From positions 2,170,001 through 2,234,000 of the forward strand of contig NW_026907680.1 of the NCBI RefSeq assembly GCF_028389875.1: a DNA stretch of 64,000 nucleotides. Direction: 5' to 3'. Made by a program: the position numbers and the translations under genes. Of the stretch, positions 45,301 through 55,979 are shown piece after piece. Below the pieces are notes generated by a model. That model saw only the letters and a program-made list of their open reading frames with translations, made no database searches and was not told where the DNA came from. How positions within the stretch are numbered: the stretch's first letter is position 1; the number at the start of each line of letters is the position of its first letter. The stretch is from Rhea pennata. Its lineage: Eukaryota; Chordata; Aves; Rheiformes; Rheidae.

Positions 45301-45618
45301 GTCTGAGCAAACAACGCACACCCTGCGGCAAAGCTCACACCAACACCTCCCTCTTCACAAGGCTTGACAAGAGCATGCAGACTTTTCCTCAGCCTCCAAA
45401 ATTGCCCTGAGACACCCAGCACTGCTCTCCGCAAATGAGCAGCATCCACATTTATTTCACCTACGCGCTAGGAGAAAAGGCCCTCCTCTTCCAAAAGGAC
45501 CACTTACATTGACTTTCCCAAAGGTCTGGGACTGACAGTCTGACAGGCACTTGCTCCGGGCTGCCCAGCCAGCAAGAGAGGCCTAGTCCTCATGGCAGAG
45601 TTTAAAAGGCATTCAGGC
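42391..45618 (-). pseudogene. CCDC81-like copy 2, deletion remnant
   Basis: Inverted match to about 7.30-10.0 kb of copy 1. It retains beta1 (44298-44178), alpha2 (43389-43304) and beta2 (42638-42515), all with AG/GT borders. The beta2 donor is a normal GTAAGT, unlike in copy 1. The HU exons and promoter (deleted between the equivalents of 1.77 and 7.30 kb) and all later exons including the Ser/Gly tail are gone. No start codon or HU domain remains, so it is unlikely to make a CCDC81-like protein. Splicing from an upstream promoter is not excluded. Confidence 0.75.
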
Positions 45619-46700
45619 GGCACGGCTCCCTTCTGCCGGGGAGGGCGGCAGGGCTGTGTGAGCAGGGTGTGCGTGCAGCCAGGTGTGCCCAGGGCTGTGC
45701 CTGAGAGCAGTGTCCTGGGAGGTCAGGGTGCCCAGGGCCATGCCTCTGCCACCTGCGATGGTCAGCACTCAGCCCGCCTGGGCAACTGCCTGCAGGGCTG
45801 CGGGGAGAAGCCGTGGGGGGAAGGAGCAGCCCACAAAAGGGCAGGATCACAGTGCCCCAGAGTGGGGGCTGCGTGGGGCAAGGCTGCTCAGAGCTGCTGC
45901 TCAGCCCCAGGAGCTTGCCCGGAGGAAAGTCAAGGCAGGGACGACTCCACAGGGAAAGAGGTTTCCCCAGTGTTGGCTTTCTGTTCCACGCTGTTTTTTG
46001 GGGGGAAGGGAAAAGGAGGTGCCAAGGCTGGAGAAGAGCTGGAGACTGGGGAGGCTGCTGAGGGGTCAGCAGGTCTGTGAGGAAGCTCAGAAAGTGCTTT
46101 TGCCCCTGCTCTGCCCATGCACAGCAGCAGCAGCAGCAGCTCTGCTGGCCCCAGGAGCCTTTGTGGAGCTGCTCCTTGGCACCTGCCAAGAGGTGCGTGC
46201 CCCGAAGCAGTGCCCTGCTGCTGGGAGGGATCTGTGGGGCACAGACAAGTGCCCCAGAAGTGGGCTGGGGTCTGTTGGCTAAGGCAGGCAATGGACGCAG
46301 GAGAGGGCATTTGGTGCTGACAGGAAAAGCTGCAGGCGGTGGAGCCATGGTGCGAGAAGGGGAGGAAGGTAGAGCAGAAGTGCGGTGGGAGGGAGAGTTA
46401 GGGAATTTAGCTCTCTTCCCCTCCAGTGCAGACGTTTTCTTCCCAGAAAACCCCACATGGCCTCTGCCAGCCTGCAGAGCCTCTGCCCCACAGGCCCCAG
46501 GGCAGGCACTACCTTCTCTGCAGACAGACCTCTGGCTGAGGAGAGGGTCTGACTCCAACGAGATGTTACTCTAGCCTAGGCCTCTCTTGCAAAGGCTGGA
46601 GCAGCAGCAAGTACACGGAGGTTCTGCTTGCAGACTGCAGCTCACTAAGTGCTTGAGGCCAGTGTTGCGAGAGCTGCTGGTGCTTCAGCACAGTCTTTCT
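45619..46700 (-). repeat. Upstream part of G module copy 2
   Basis: Inverted match to about 0.66-1.77 kb. The junction near 45618 joins this directly to sequence equivalent to 7.30 kb. No gene is supported. Confidence 0.7.
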
Positions 46701-46753
46701 AGCACAGGCTGGAACAGCAGCAAGTAAATGCAGAACCGCAAAGAATGCAGTGA

Positions 46754-47194
46754 TTGCCCCAACAGGGTCTTCTTCCAGCAGCCTGGGGCCTGGGAGCTTC
46801 CTCAGCCAGACGCAGGAGCCACAAAGCCTTTGCCTGCTTGGTCCTTCCAGAAGCACACCCCCACCTTGGGCTGAAAGCACACCGTCAATGTGTGGCAGGG
46901 TCACATGCGCCTCCTTGCTTGGCTTCTCTCTTCCTCTTCAAAGCACTTCTGCTGGGCTTCTTTTCACCTCTGAAGGGCAAGGAGATGTGGCTTTCAGCGA
47001 CCTCTCTCTTGCCTCTCCTTCCTGACCAAGAGCTGTTAGCTCACAGCCTGCCCCGGTGCATGCAAAGTTCAGATGTGGTCATTTTCTCCCCAACAGGCCT
47101 CACTCCTCCTGCAGCAAATACCCTCTGGCACTTTATTGCCCAGCCATTCCCTGTGCTTTGGTCCTTCTGTAGCTCTTATTTGGGGAGCCTATAA
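46754..47194 (+). other. Conserved 146-codon ORF, module D
   Basis: Third copy of the ORF at 195-635 and 17052-17492, identical in length and stop. Unrecognised. Confidence 0.3.
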
Positions 47195-47209
47195 CATGGA
47201 GAGGAATGA

Positions 47210-47614
47210 GTGGTTCTGGTTTTGGTTTGTTTGAAAAGGTTGATCCCTACCAGAAGCAAGCAAGGCAGAAAGACATCTTGGGCTGGCGTTTTCCTCCAGA
47301 CTACGATTGTCGCAGCAGAGAGTCAGCTGCCTGTATGGAAGCATGATTTGGATCGGAAAAGGGCGCAGGATCTCCTCATCACAAAGGCCTTAAGCCATAC
47401 TGGGGAGCCAAAGCCCTCAGCGAAAGCCCACAATTTTCTCAGCCCGGTCTTCAAGTATGGCCTCAGAAGGCAAGTGGGCCTCTTGGCATGCTGGGCTGCC
47501 ACCTTCAGCAGGAGCACTCCTGAAGGGGTTGAATTCTTGCTTTTCTCTTTACTCATACAGTTTCAAGAAGAAAACAAGAACTCCCCGGCCTTGTCCCCTG
47601 CCACACTGAGATAA
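47210..47614 (+). other. Conserved ORF, module D
   Basis: Counterpart of 17520-17912, open over the shared region with the same TGA-side end. Unrecognised. Confidence 0.3.
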
Positions 47615-47764
47615 CTGTGGCTCCTACGGGCTCCATTTGCACAACCACCCAGGAAGAGTCTGCATAGGTATTGTCAGAGAAGGAAAGCTCCTCAGATCCA
47701 CTGGAGATGTGGGCCTTCCACTTGTGTATGCAGTGTGCTTCCCAGGCTCCGACAAAGGAAAGGC

Positions 47765-48616
47765 AGACTTTATGCACCCTGAGAGCTCCTGGAGAGACAA
47801 CACAGCAGGGCCAGCAAGCAGACGGGCTCTGCTGGACCTCCTACTTAAAAAGAAGGGAAGGCTGCATGCGGATATCAAGACTGGCAGCAACCTTGGCTGC
47901 AGTGGCCGTGAGAGTGTGGAGCTGAGGATCCTGAGAGGATGGAAGAGCACAAAATGTGGGATGCCAACACTAGACTGCAGCAGAGCAGACTTTGGCCTCT
48001 ACAGGCAGCTGTCTAGGAGAACCCCATGCCAGAGGCTCCCAGAAGTAAGAGGGAAATCAAAGAAAGCTTCTTTGGAGTCCCGGAGTTCCTCCTCCAGGCT
48101 GTGTCCAATTCTGGGCTCCACAACACAAGAGAGACGTGGAGCTACCAGGTGGAGTCCTGCCCCAGAAGGGCTACTAAGATCAGGAAGGGAGTGGAGCATC
48201 TCTCCCACAGGGAACGGTGGAGAGAGCTGGGCCTGTTCAGCCTGGGGCAGAGAAGGCTGAGGGGGGGAATCTCAGCAATGTGTATAAGTATCTGCAGGGT
48301 GGGTGTCGAGAGGATGGGGCCAGACTCTGTTCAGTGGAGCCCAGCGATAGGACGAGAGGCAACAGGCCAGAGTGAAACCCAGGAAGGTCCATCTGAAGAC
48401 AAAGGAATAAGCCTTTTCCCTGGGAGGAGTGACAGAGCACTGGAACAGGTTGCCCAGAGAGGCTGTGGAGTCTCCATGCCCGGAGACAGTCAGAAGCCGT
48501 CTGGACAGGGTCCTAGGCAAGCTGCCCTAGGTGACCCTGCGTGAGCAGGGCAGGTGCACTAGAGGCTCTCCAGGTCCCTTCCAACCTCAAAGAGCTCTGT
48601 GATTCTGTGGTTCTGA
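47765..48616 (+). mobile_element. CR1-type LINE, 5'-truncated
   Basis: About 850 bp covering the end of ORF2 (the GGGCTCCACAACACAAGAGA region and a TTCAGCCTGGGGCAGAGAAGG segment) and the 3' UTR, with tail GATTCTGTGGTTCTG. It inserted directly after a GGAAAG that in module C is followed by an intact GTATGG. Confidence 0.85.
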
Positions 48617-49690
48617 GAGCTGAGGCCAGGTCCTGCACAGGGCCGTGCAGGGAGAGCTCCTGTCATGCCAGGGCTGGCTGAGTCTTGCCATGGCCCTGGC
48701 ATCACTGCAGCTTCTGCTCACATGCTGCGTGGGATGGAAAGCAGAGAGAGCCTTTGTGGAGGCTCTGTGCAGGTGTTTGGGCTGCTTGATGGCCTGGTCA
48801 GGTTGCTGTGTCCACCTGTAGATGAGGTTGAGGTGAGACTTCAGCCCAGGCTTAGCCCAGGTAGAGCAGGGCTGCAGCCTGGGTCATTGCAGGCTGCTCA
48901 GGTGCTGTCCTGCCACTGGGGCCAGGCGTGGACCCTTGTCTCTGGCACGCAGCCCTCCCCGGCGAGGCCCATGCACAGCACCCACAAGCGGGCAGTGCCA
49001 GGCCAGCGTGCACCTGACACCTTCATGTTCACCATCAACCCAGCTGTCCCTGCCCTGCCTCGGAGCAGGGATCTCGCCCCAGGCACCGGGGCTGCAGCTC
49101 GGCCGCCTTCCCCTCAGCACGGTCACACGGCAGCTCCTGGCCTGGCAGCAGCGCCGGCAGCAGCCGCTCTCCCAGCCCCTGGGGCTCCGCACGCTCCAGC
49201 TGGGGAAAGACGTGGCTGCGTTTGCAGAGCTCGCGGGGCTTTAGTCTCCTGGGGCTCCAGCCAGAGATGTCTGTTCCCGAGGTGCTGGAGCAGGTCAGGC
49301 TGCTTCCCGCAGCAGGAAGCCCAGCTGCAGCTGGCTCCAGCGCTGCGCCTGGCACAGCTGCATCCCAGCCCGGGGCAGGAGCTGCCAGCAGCGGCGGTCT
49401 CAGCCACAGGGGCCTCAGCTCTCCCTGCCTACCCGTAGGGCATAGACAGCAGGAAAGCATAGCACAGGCACGTTCTGTGAATATGATAGTGCTTGATGTT
49501 TGCCACAGCTCTTATCCATTGCTAAGCACGAGCAGTACTGACCAGGCCAGAAGGTGGGCTTTCTTGAAGAAAAGCCGAGCAGTCTTTAAGCACTGCCAGC
49601 CCCCTTGGACATCTTCAGATACTGCAGGCTCTTGTAGATGGAAATTCATCATTCAAAGGTCATTTCTCCAGAGACTAATTCAACCTCTTT
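48617..49690. other. Module D-specific sequence, no gene recognised
   Basis: About 1.07 kb not found elsewhere in the window. GC-rich in the middle, with frames open on both strands. I see no domain, splice structure or repeat that identifies it. Confidence 0.4.
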
Positions 49691-50319
49691 CACAACAATT
49701 GCTCCTCTGCAGTCCCTGCTTTGGGACAGGACTATTTCAAAGCAGCGAGCTCATCAGAGCAGTGCTTTTTGCTCCAGGATCTTTTGCTTGCCCAGCACTG
49801 AGCTGTTCTTCTACAGCTTTTGCCAGTTGCTGGAATGTCCACAAACCTATTGCCGAACGCTGGCATTTTTGAATGTCATCCCATGCAGTGTCATTTATTG
49901 GCCTCTGAGAATTTATCAGATCATGTGGGATGGAGGAAGACAGTGAGGGTCTTCGTGGTTGGTTTAAATACTCCTGTAGATGAGCTTTCCTGGAAGCAAG
50001 GCTGTTTCGACAGGGCAAGTTATGTTTGTGTGTTTTAAGCTGACCAACGGCGTAAGAAGATGTTGTCTCTGGGTTTAAACAAAATGTGTGGTGCATATCC
50101 AGTGGAATTTCCTTCACTCAAGAGCCCATTGAGTGATAATCAAACACAAAAAATCAAATGTCTTCCTCTGTATGGGCCCCTTTCATTTTGAGTTCCTCTG
50201 AGGGCTTTACATCTCTCTACATTTTTGCACCATCCACTCCCAAGTACTATTTATTTCCACAAACGTTTTGGGCTGTGTGTGCTGAAAAACTAACATTGGA
50301 TCTTTTTCCCCTCTCCCAG

Positions 50320-50658
50320 GTGCAGGTGAAGTTGGAAGTGCATGTGTTGGCCTCCACGCATCTACTGAAGGATCTGCAGCAAATGCAGATGTACCCCAGG
50401 ACTCCACTTTCCAGGGCAATACAGAGGAATCGTGATATTCTGAGCAGAAAGGATGTGGCTTGCACAAAAGACTATACAAAGCTGGTGAAAAATATTTGCT
50501 TTACACAGCATGGTAATGGTTTCCCACTAAGTGGTCTGGCTGTGAGAAATCCTTGCTGCAGGCTGAACCTAAACTCCAAGGGGTTTCAAAAGTTGCCAGG
50601 CACACTGCACTTCCCTCTAACAAGCCTGCAGGGATATGGAGCTTGTCTGGCACCGTAA
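50320..50658 (+). other. Conserved putative exon/ORF, module D
   Basis: Counterpart of 19174-19494, with the same acceptor type and an in-frame 18-nt addition after Gln-Gln-Met. Open to TAA. Confidence 0.35.
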
Positions 50659-50712
50659 AGTCCATGTCCCTTCTCGTGTGAGTAACCAACTGGCTAACCT
50701 TTCTTCTGCAGC

Positions 50713-51018
50713 TTGATGGAGCTGCCTAAGTATTTTGTATGGAAGCACATGTGTGGTCTTGCTCAAGTCAGGTGCTGCCTTTTAGCCACAGCAGTCCCTC
50801 TGCTCCCTTCCATTCTCATCCTGCTACAGACATGTAGCGTTTTCAACGTTCTCTTAGCACTGAGCACATTGCTCTTGGATCTGTTCTGTGTCCCCTACTT
50901 CAGTCCTCCTGCAGTGGAAAACCCTGTAGTGAAGCCGAAAGCTTTCCGAGGGCTCAGCCAGCAGCGCTGGGCACTACAGATTGCTGCTGCTTCCGTGCAC
51001 CTCTGGAGGTGGCTGTAA
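50713..51018 (+). other. Conserved hydrophobic ORF, module D
   Basis: Counterpart of 19548-19884, with the same hydrophobic runs. The 3' part diverges after about 50935, where D carries extra sequence. Confidence 0.3.
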
Positions 51019-51585
51019 AAGCACGGTCGAGTGGGAGGAGTGCCAAGACAACTACAGTGTGGTTTTGTTATACGAGTTTCACTACACCACGTTGGTTTGG
51101 AGATACCTTAATGTTGCAGCTCTAGAGGCTTTCAGGCACTAGACTAACCACGCTGCCACTCCGGGGACACTTCCTCTGAGAAGTCCAGGGATGTTCAGAT
51201 ACAGGTGTGTCTGTCCCCGCCTCCTCATTCCTCAATCCTTTCTAGAAGCTGGCCTGACAGATGAGCCAAGCTTTCAGTTACTGTGACTTGCTGGTCACGC
51301 CAGAGCTGTAGCCCTGCTGAAGGGCAGTGTAAAGGGTGTCTCAGTAACACGAGTTTCTCAGCGAGTTCTCTGCCGTCATCGAACACCTGCATTTGTCATC
51401 CCACAGCTGCACGCATGCCCCTTGGAGGGCAGTGATCCCAGGCTGCTGGGACAGGGGAAGTTCCTTCCAAGGGCTGCTGAGGAAGAGCGGTTGTACTGCG
51501 GGGAAGAAAGAGCTCGGAAATTCTCTTCTACCTAGGATTTCTCAGTCCCTGAGAGGCAGGAGCCGTCACCTGGCTTCAGTGGTGC
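51019..51585. other. Module D-specific sequence, no gene recognised
   Basis: It holds no recognisable gene or element and is absent from modules C and E. Confidence 0.4.
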
Positions 51586-52110
51586 TTGAGAGGTGACTTG
51601 CGCCTCATCAGCTCCTAGGCCAGCAGCAGGCACGTGGATTTCCTCCTGGTTCTGATGCCACTTCTCCCGAAGAACCACCACCACCAGGCCCAGTGCCCCT
51701 TTGGGAGCTTCCGAGGTCACTTCTGGTAGGCCAGGAGCAGGCCCACTGCTGCTGCTCCACTTCAGGAGGTCACTTCTGCCTCAGGACCTGACAGGTCAGT
51801 GGCAGGCCCAGGATGGCAGTGCTGACTGCGAGGCCACTACTCCCTCAGGCCCGGAGAGACCAGTGGCAGGCAGAAGGCTTTGATGCTGAGTGTGAGGGCA
51901 CTTGTGCCTTGCACCCGGGAGCGTTGCAGCAGGAAAATGGTGTCAGTGCTGACAGGGAGGTGATTCCAGCCCCACCCACCTGGAAGCCAGGAGGAGGAAC
52001 CTTGCTGCTGCTTCTGCTAGTGAGCTCACTTGCGCCTCAAGACCTGAGAGGCCACCAGTGGCCACAAGGCTGCTGTTAGTGCCTGGGAAGGAGCAACCAG
52101 CCTGGGGAGG
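51586..52110. repeat. Minisatellite of about 60-65 bp units
   Basis: Diverged units start GAGGTCACTT or GAGGGCACTT, contain GCCTCAGGACCTGA, and run on to CAGTGGCAGGC. Shorter versions of the array lie at 19.81-20.02 kb and 62.83-63.03 kb. Confidence 0.65.
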
Positions 52111-52261
52111 CAGCAGGGGTGTTGCAAGCTCAGTGCCGGAGGGGAGAGCAGCAGGTGTTGTGCAGCTGCCTCTAGGAGGGCTCCACGCTGTCTCCCATTG
52201 CTTCTTCATCAATGTCCTGATGAAGCAGGGACTTGGTGCGTAACCAGGGAGGGGTGCTGAT

Positions 52262-52955
52262 ACCTGCCTGTGCTAGAGAGGAGCTTTTCAGAGAAGGACC
52301 TGGGGGTTGTGGTGGGCACCAAGCTGACCATGAACCAGCAATGTGCTCTGGTGGCAAAGAGCAGCCATGGTATCCTGGGCTGCATCAGGAAGAGCATTGC
52401 CAGCAGGTGGAGGGAGGTGATCCTTCCCCTCTGCTCAGCACTGGTGAGGCCGCACCTGGAGAGCTTGGTCCACCAGCACAAGAGAAACATGGACCTACTG
52501 GAGTGAGTCCAACCACAAAGAAGACTAAGGGCCTGGAGCATCTCCTGTATGAGGAGAGACAGAGATAGCTGGGCCTGTTCAGTGTGTAAGGGGAGAAGGC
52601 TCAGGGCAATCTGAATGTACAGAAGTACCTGATGGGGACATGGCATAAAGAAGACAGAGACAGATTCTTCTGTGACAGCCAGTGGCAGGATGGGAGGCAA
52701 CAGGCACATGTAGAAATACAAGAAATTCCATTGAAATATAAGAAAAGACTTTCTACTGCAAGAGCGATGGAAGACTGGACCAAGTTGCTCAGCAGGACTG
52801 TGAGTCTCCATCCTTGCTGCTGCTCAAAACCCAACTGGACACAGTCTCAGTCAGCATGCTCCAGGTATACCTCCAGGTATAAAAGAAAAGAGGGTGGAGG
52901 CAGATGTTCTCTTCCAGAGGTGCTTTCCAACTTCAGCAATGCGTTGATTCAGTGA
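52262..52955 (+). mobile_element. CR1-type LINE in palindrome arm P1
   Basis: CR1 ORF2 end (GAGAAGGACCTGGGGGTTGT, AACCAGCAATGTGC) and 3' region. The inverted counterpart lies at 61950-62660, so the insertion predates formation of the palindrome. Confidence 0.85.
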
Positions 52956-53062
52956 TTTGGTGATGCTGCCATTTGTGAAGTCACTTGTGAGCTGCCTAGA
53001 GGAACTTTGCTTCTCCATGGAAGAACTCCTCTGTATCACAGAGCAGTCAGTGCCTCTGCAAA

Positions 53063-53316
53063 TTACTTCTCAAGGGCTTCAACGACAGGTGGGGGCTTTT
53101 TCTTCAGGGCCTCGTACAGGCGATCCTTGCACCAGGGAGTCCAGCTCAGCAACAGCCTGAACAGCTCACGCATCATGGTGTGGGATGTTTTCTCCGCCAG
53201 AATTCTTTGGTATTGCTCAAAGTCCAGAACGTCCCCGAGCAGGAGGTCCAGGACACCTTTCACTTCAACAACACGTTCAATCAGCTCCACTCGGTGCCTA
53301 TCGACAAAGTGTTCCC
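53063..53316 (-). CDS. CARD-domain terminal exon (intact), palindrome arm P1
   Basis: Acceptor CCTCCCCAG, then an open frame starting with HFVDRHRVELIERV after Gly-Glu and running through a full CARD-length segment to TAA at 53065-53063. The HFVD-x-HR start, the LL-x-D-V-L linker, the EQYQRILAEKTS segment and WCKDRLYEALK match the CARD of the ASC/NLRP1/CARD8 group, which pairs with caspase-1-type CARDs in inflammasomes. An upstream exon (53699-53644) and a promoter candidate (near 54.73 kb) lie in line on the same strand. The frame is also open 5' to an ATG at 53389. The rest of the protein was not assembled, so the gene name is left open. Confidence 0.65.
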
Positions 53317-53643
53317 CTGGGGAGGCCAGAAGCAAAGGGTTAGTCATCTGTGGACACACTGGTGCTCTTTCAGCTGCTTCACAGGTCATGGAGCAGCAGC
53401 CACTTCACAGCGGGGTTTGCCTGAGCTAGCACGACCCAAGGAGGAAATGAACGGCACCACGGAGCACCCAGTCCTCTCTGCTATTAGTGGGTGAAAGTGG
53501 CACTGTCTAGCCGAAAGCCGAAAGCATTCTAGTGTGAATGTCTAATTCAAACTGGGGCTGTGCCGGGGCCAATGCTGTGTTTTAGAGTGGATTTTTGAGC
53601 CGCAGCCCCTGGTTTTGAGGCGTTTCACCCCCAAAAGTCTCAC

Positions 53644-53699
53644 CTGTCACTGCAACATTTGAGCAGATTCTTTGGGGATTTGTTCTCTGCCCCTAAAGC
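53644..53699 (-). other. Putative upstream exon of the CARD gene, arm P1
   Basis: 56 nt between acceptor TTGCTGTCCCACAG and donor GACAG|GTGAGA. One frame is open (ALGAENKSPKNLLKCC). Its phase does not join directly to the CARD exon as drawn, so another exon or border is involved. The counterpart in P2 (61224-61280) has lost the donor GT. Confidence 0.4.
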
Positions 53700-54249
53700 C
53701 TGTGGGACAGCAAAACAGAAAAGAAATGAGAGGGGAAGCAATGGGAGGGAGCTCCAATCTTGCACAGTCGACGGGGCGCTGCAGAAGGGAGGGACAGAGC
53801 AGACACCTTTCCAAAGGAGGCTCCTTCCCTTAGGAGACCAGGACTCCCAGGCCACCTCCCAGCCTTGCTGGTGACCCTCTCTCACGGCTGCTCCCATCCC
53901 CAGCGAGCCAGTGCCATCAAGTGACAGCACAGCTAACTGCAGCCCTATCAGAGACCACCACTGCGCGGTGTGAACTGGCCATGGGAAATGCTGGAGCTAC
54001 GGATGATGTTCCATGAGCACCTCTGACAGGGAGGAGACATCCCATCACCTGGTTCAACCCATATGTCTTGCTGGGAACTCACTGCATTGGAGTTTTAAGC
54101 TAATTTCAGACAGTGTCATGGCAAAAACAGTCAATCGAGCTCATCACCCTTGGTTTGTTCTGCAGCAACCACACACATGCCAACATGGCTGCCCCAATAA
54201 CACGCCAATGACACACACACGCCAACGACACGGCTGCCCCTTTCACAGG

Positions 54250-54640
54250 CAAAGACATGGACACGGCAGCCCCACGCACACGGCAGCCCCACGCGCACCC
54301 ATGTGCAGGGCAATTGGGACGAGTGGGACAACATCCCCCCTGCCCCCCTTACACCCCGGGTGCCCAGGTGTCCAGGCACCCCTCAGCCCCCCACCCTGGG
54401 GGGCATCCAAGACCCCCCTGGGCCCCACCACCCCAGGGACCCAGCATCCAGACACCCCACTGCCTCCCCCCACACCAGGCGTCCAGGCCTCCCGACACCC
54501 CTCTGCCCCCCCCACACGAGGGGTCCAGGCGTCCAGGCCCCTCCTTCCACGTGCCCAGGAGATCCCCATCCCTTCCCACACCAGGGGCCCAGGCGTCCGA
54601 GCACCCCCCCTTCCCCCCGCCCCCCGTTACCCGAGCGCCG
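54250..54640. repeat. C-rich minisatellite, arm P1
   Basis: Irregular units around CCAGGCGTCCAGGCCCCT and the CCCCACACCAGG motif. The mirrored array in P2 lies at about 60.28-60.60 kb. Confidence 0.65.
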
Positions 54641-54785
54641 GCTCGGACGCCTGGGCCCCTCGCCGCGCCCCCTTCCCTCCCCCAGGCCCAGCGATGCCGC
54701 TGCCGCCCCGCGCCGGGAACTGCAATCCCAGCAGGCAGCGCGGCCGCCGAGCCCCGCCCCCTCCCTGGCGCCTCCTCGAGCCCTG
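54640..54785 (-). promoter_or_regulatory. Candidate CARD-gene promoter, arm P1
   Basis: A GC-rich block with AACTGCAATCCCAGCAGGC at 54718-54736, close to the ZNF143/Staf consensus (ACTACAATTCCCAGCATGC type). It is placed upstream of the CARD exons on the minus strand. Confidence 0.45.
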
Positions 54786-55269
54786 ACAGAGGGGACGAGA
54801 GAGACACGGAGCTGCTGGAGAGAGGGCGGCGTGGGGCTGCGAAGGTGGTCGGGGGCTGGAGCAGCTGCCCTCCGAGGAACGGCTGCGAGAGCTGGGGCTG
54901 TTTAGCCTGCGGAGGAGAAGCCTGAGGGGGATCTTATCAGTGTGTCTAAGTACCTGAAGGGAGGGTGTCAAGGGGACGGGGCCAAACTCTTTTCAGTAGT
55001 GCCGTGCGACAGGACTAGAGGCAGCGGGCACAAACTGAACCAGCGGACGCTCCGCCTGAATATGAGGAGGAATTTCCTCACAGTGACAGTGACCGAGCAC
55101 TGGGAGAGGTTACCCAGAGAGGTGGAGGAGTCTCCTTCCCTGGAGAGATTCAAGGCCTCTCTGGATGCAGTCCTGTCTACGATGGTCTAGGTGACCCTGC
55201 CTGAGCAGGGAGGTTGCACTAGATGATCTCCACAGGTCCCTTCCAACCTTCCTGATTCTGTGATTCTGC
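54786..55269 (+). mobile_element. CR1-type LINE at the palindrome boundary
   Basis: Starts GAGACACGGAGCTGCTGGAG and contains the GGGGCTGTTTAGCCTG motif. Ends CTGATTCTGTGATTCTG. It lies just inside the end of arm P1. Confidence 0.88.
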
Positions 55270-55570
55270 TGAGCCTGCTCGCCTCAAGGCCAGCTCTGGG
55301 CTCTGCTGCTCTCCTTCCTACCTGCCCTCGGTCTCTGCAACTCCACTAGTTCCCAGGTGCTACAGCCCAGGTGGCCATGGACTCCTCAGCTCTACTCTTC
55401 AGGCCTCTCCAAAGTTCCTATGCTGCAAACAGATGATCTCACTGCACACCCAGCCAAGAGCCACCCGACTTGGGGCAGTTTGTTTAATTCAGCATCAGAG
55501 AACTTCCTGTGTGCTCGCATGGCTCACAAGCAGTGCTGCTGCTGCCGTTGCCGCCGTTGTCAGGCAGTTG
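55270..55570 (-). pseudogene. Fragment of a CCDC81-like 3' end
   Basis: Reverse complement of pieces of copy 1's 3' end: about 15.88-16.01 kb, then about 15.29-15.46 kb, including the last codons and TAA of the Ser/Gly exon (minus strand near 55490-55560). Its orientation is opposite to copy 3, which follows. Confidence 0.65.
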
Positions 55571-55979
55571 CGCCGTTGCCGGTCAGCGCCACTGCTGGAG
55601 AGGGCCACTCTCCAGGCTCACAGCACTTGCTGCCCATTAAAGCTCCAGCGAGCAGAAGAGGTTTGGGTGCAGGTAGGTGGGTACCATGTCATGGTGAGCT
55701 AGTGGTAAATAGGTACCTTGCAAAGTCTTCCCCAAGACCTGGTCCCCTCCCACCTCTGCAACACTGAATATGGTGCAGTTCAAGTGTTGAAGACAGAATT
55801 AAGAAACTATGACAGAGGGAGAAAGCAGCCAGACATGTGCCCTGGCAACAGAGTGAGAACCTAACACCTTTCCTCTCTGCTTTGATCCTGCCTTAACACA
55901 ACAGCGGTGTGGCTGTATTCCAGCTTAGGCTGTCCCTTGTAGGATGACCTCGTAAGGCCACCGGACCAAGGAAGACAGG
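55571..55979. other. Spacer, no gene recognised
   Basis: About 400 bases with no recognisable gene or repeat before copy 3 begins. Confidence 0.4.

Larger units (their letters stand above)
46701..52123 (+). repeat. F module D
   Basis: Same-orientation counterpart of 16.87-20.04 kb. It is enlarged by a CR1 at 47765-48616, about 1 kb of unrelated sequence to 49.69 kb, and about 0.9 kb at 50.94-51.86 kb. It lacks the CR1 of modules C and E and the retrovirus of C. Confidence 0.75.

Noticed and set aside
52209..52811. A 200-codon minus-strand ORF (also 62081-62686 on plus).
   Set aside because: It is the antisense of a CR1 element. The sense strand has CR1 motifs throughout.
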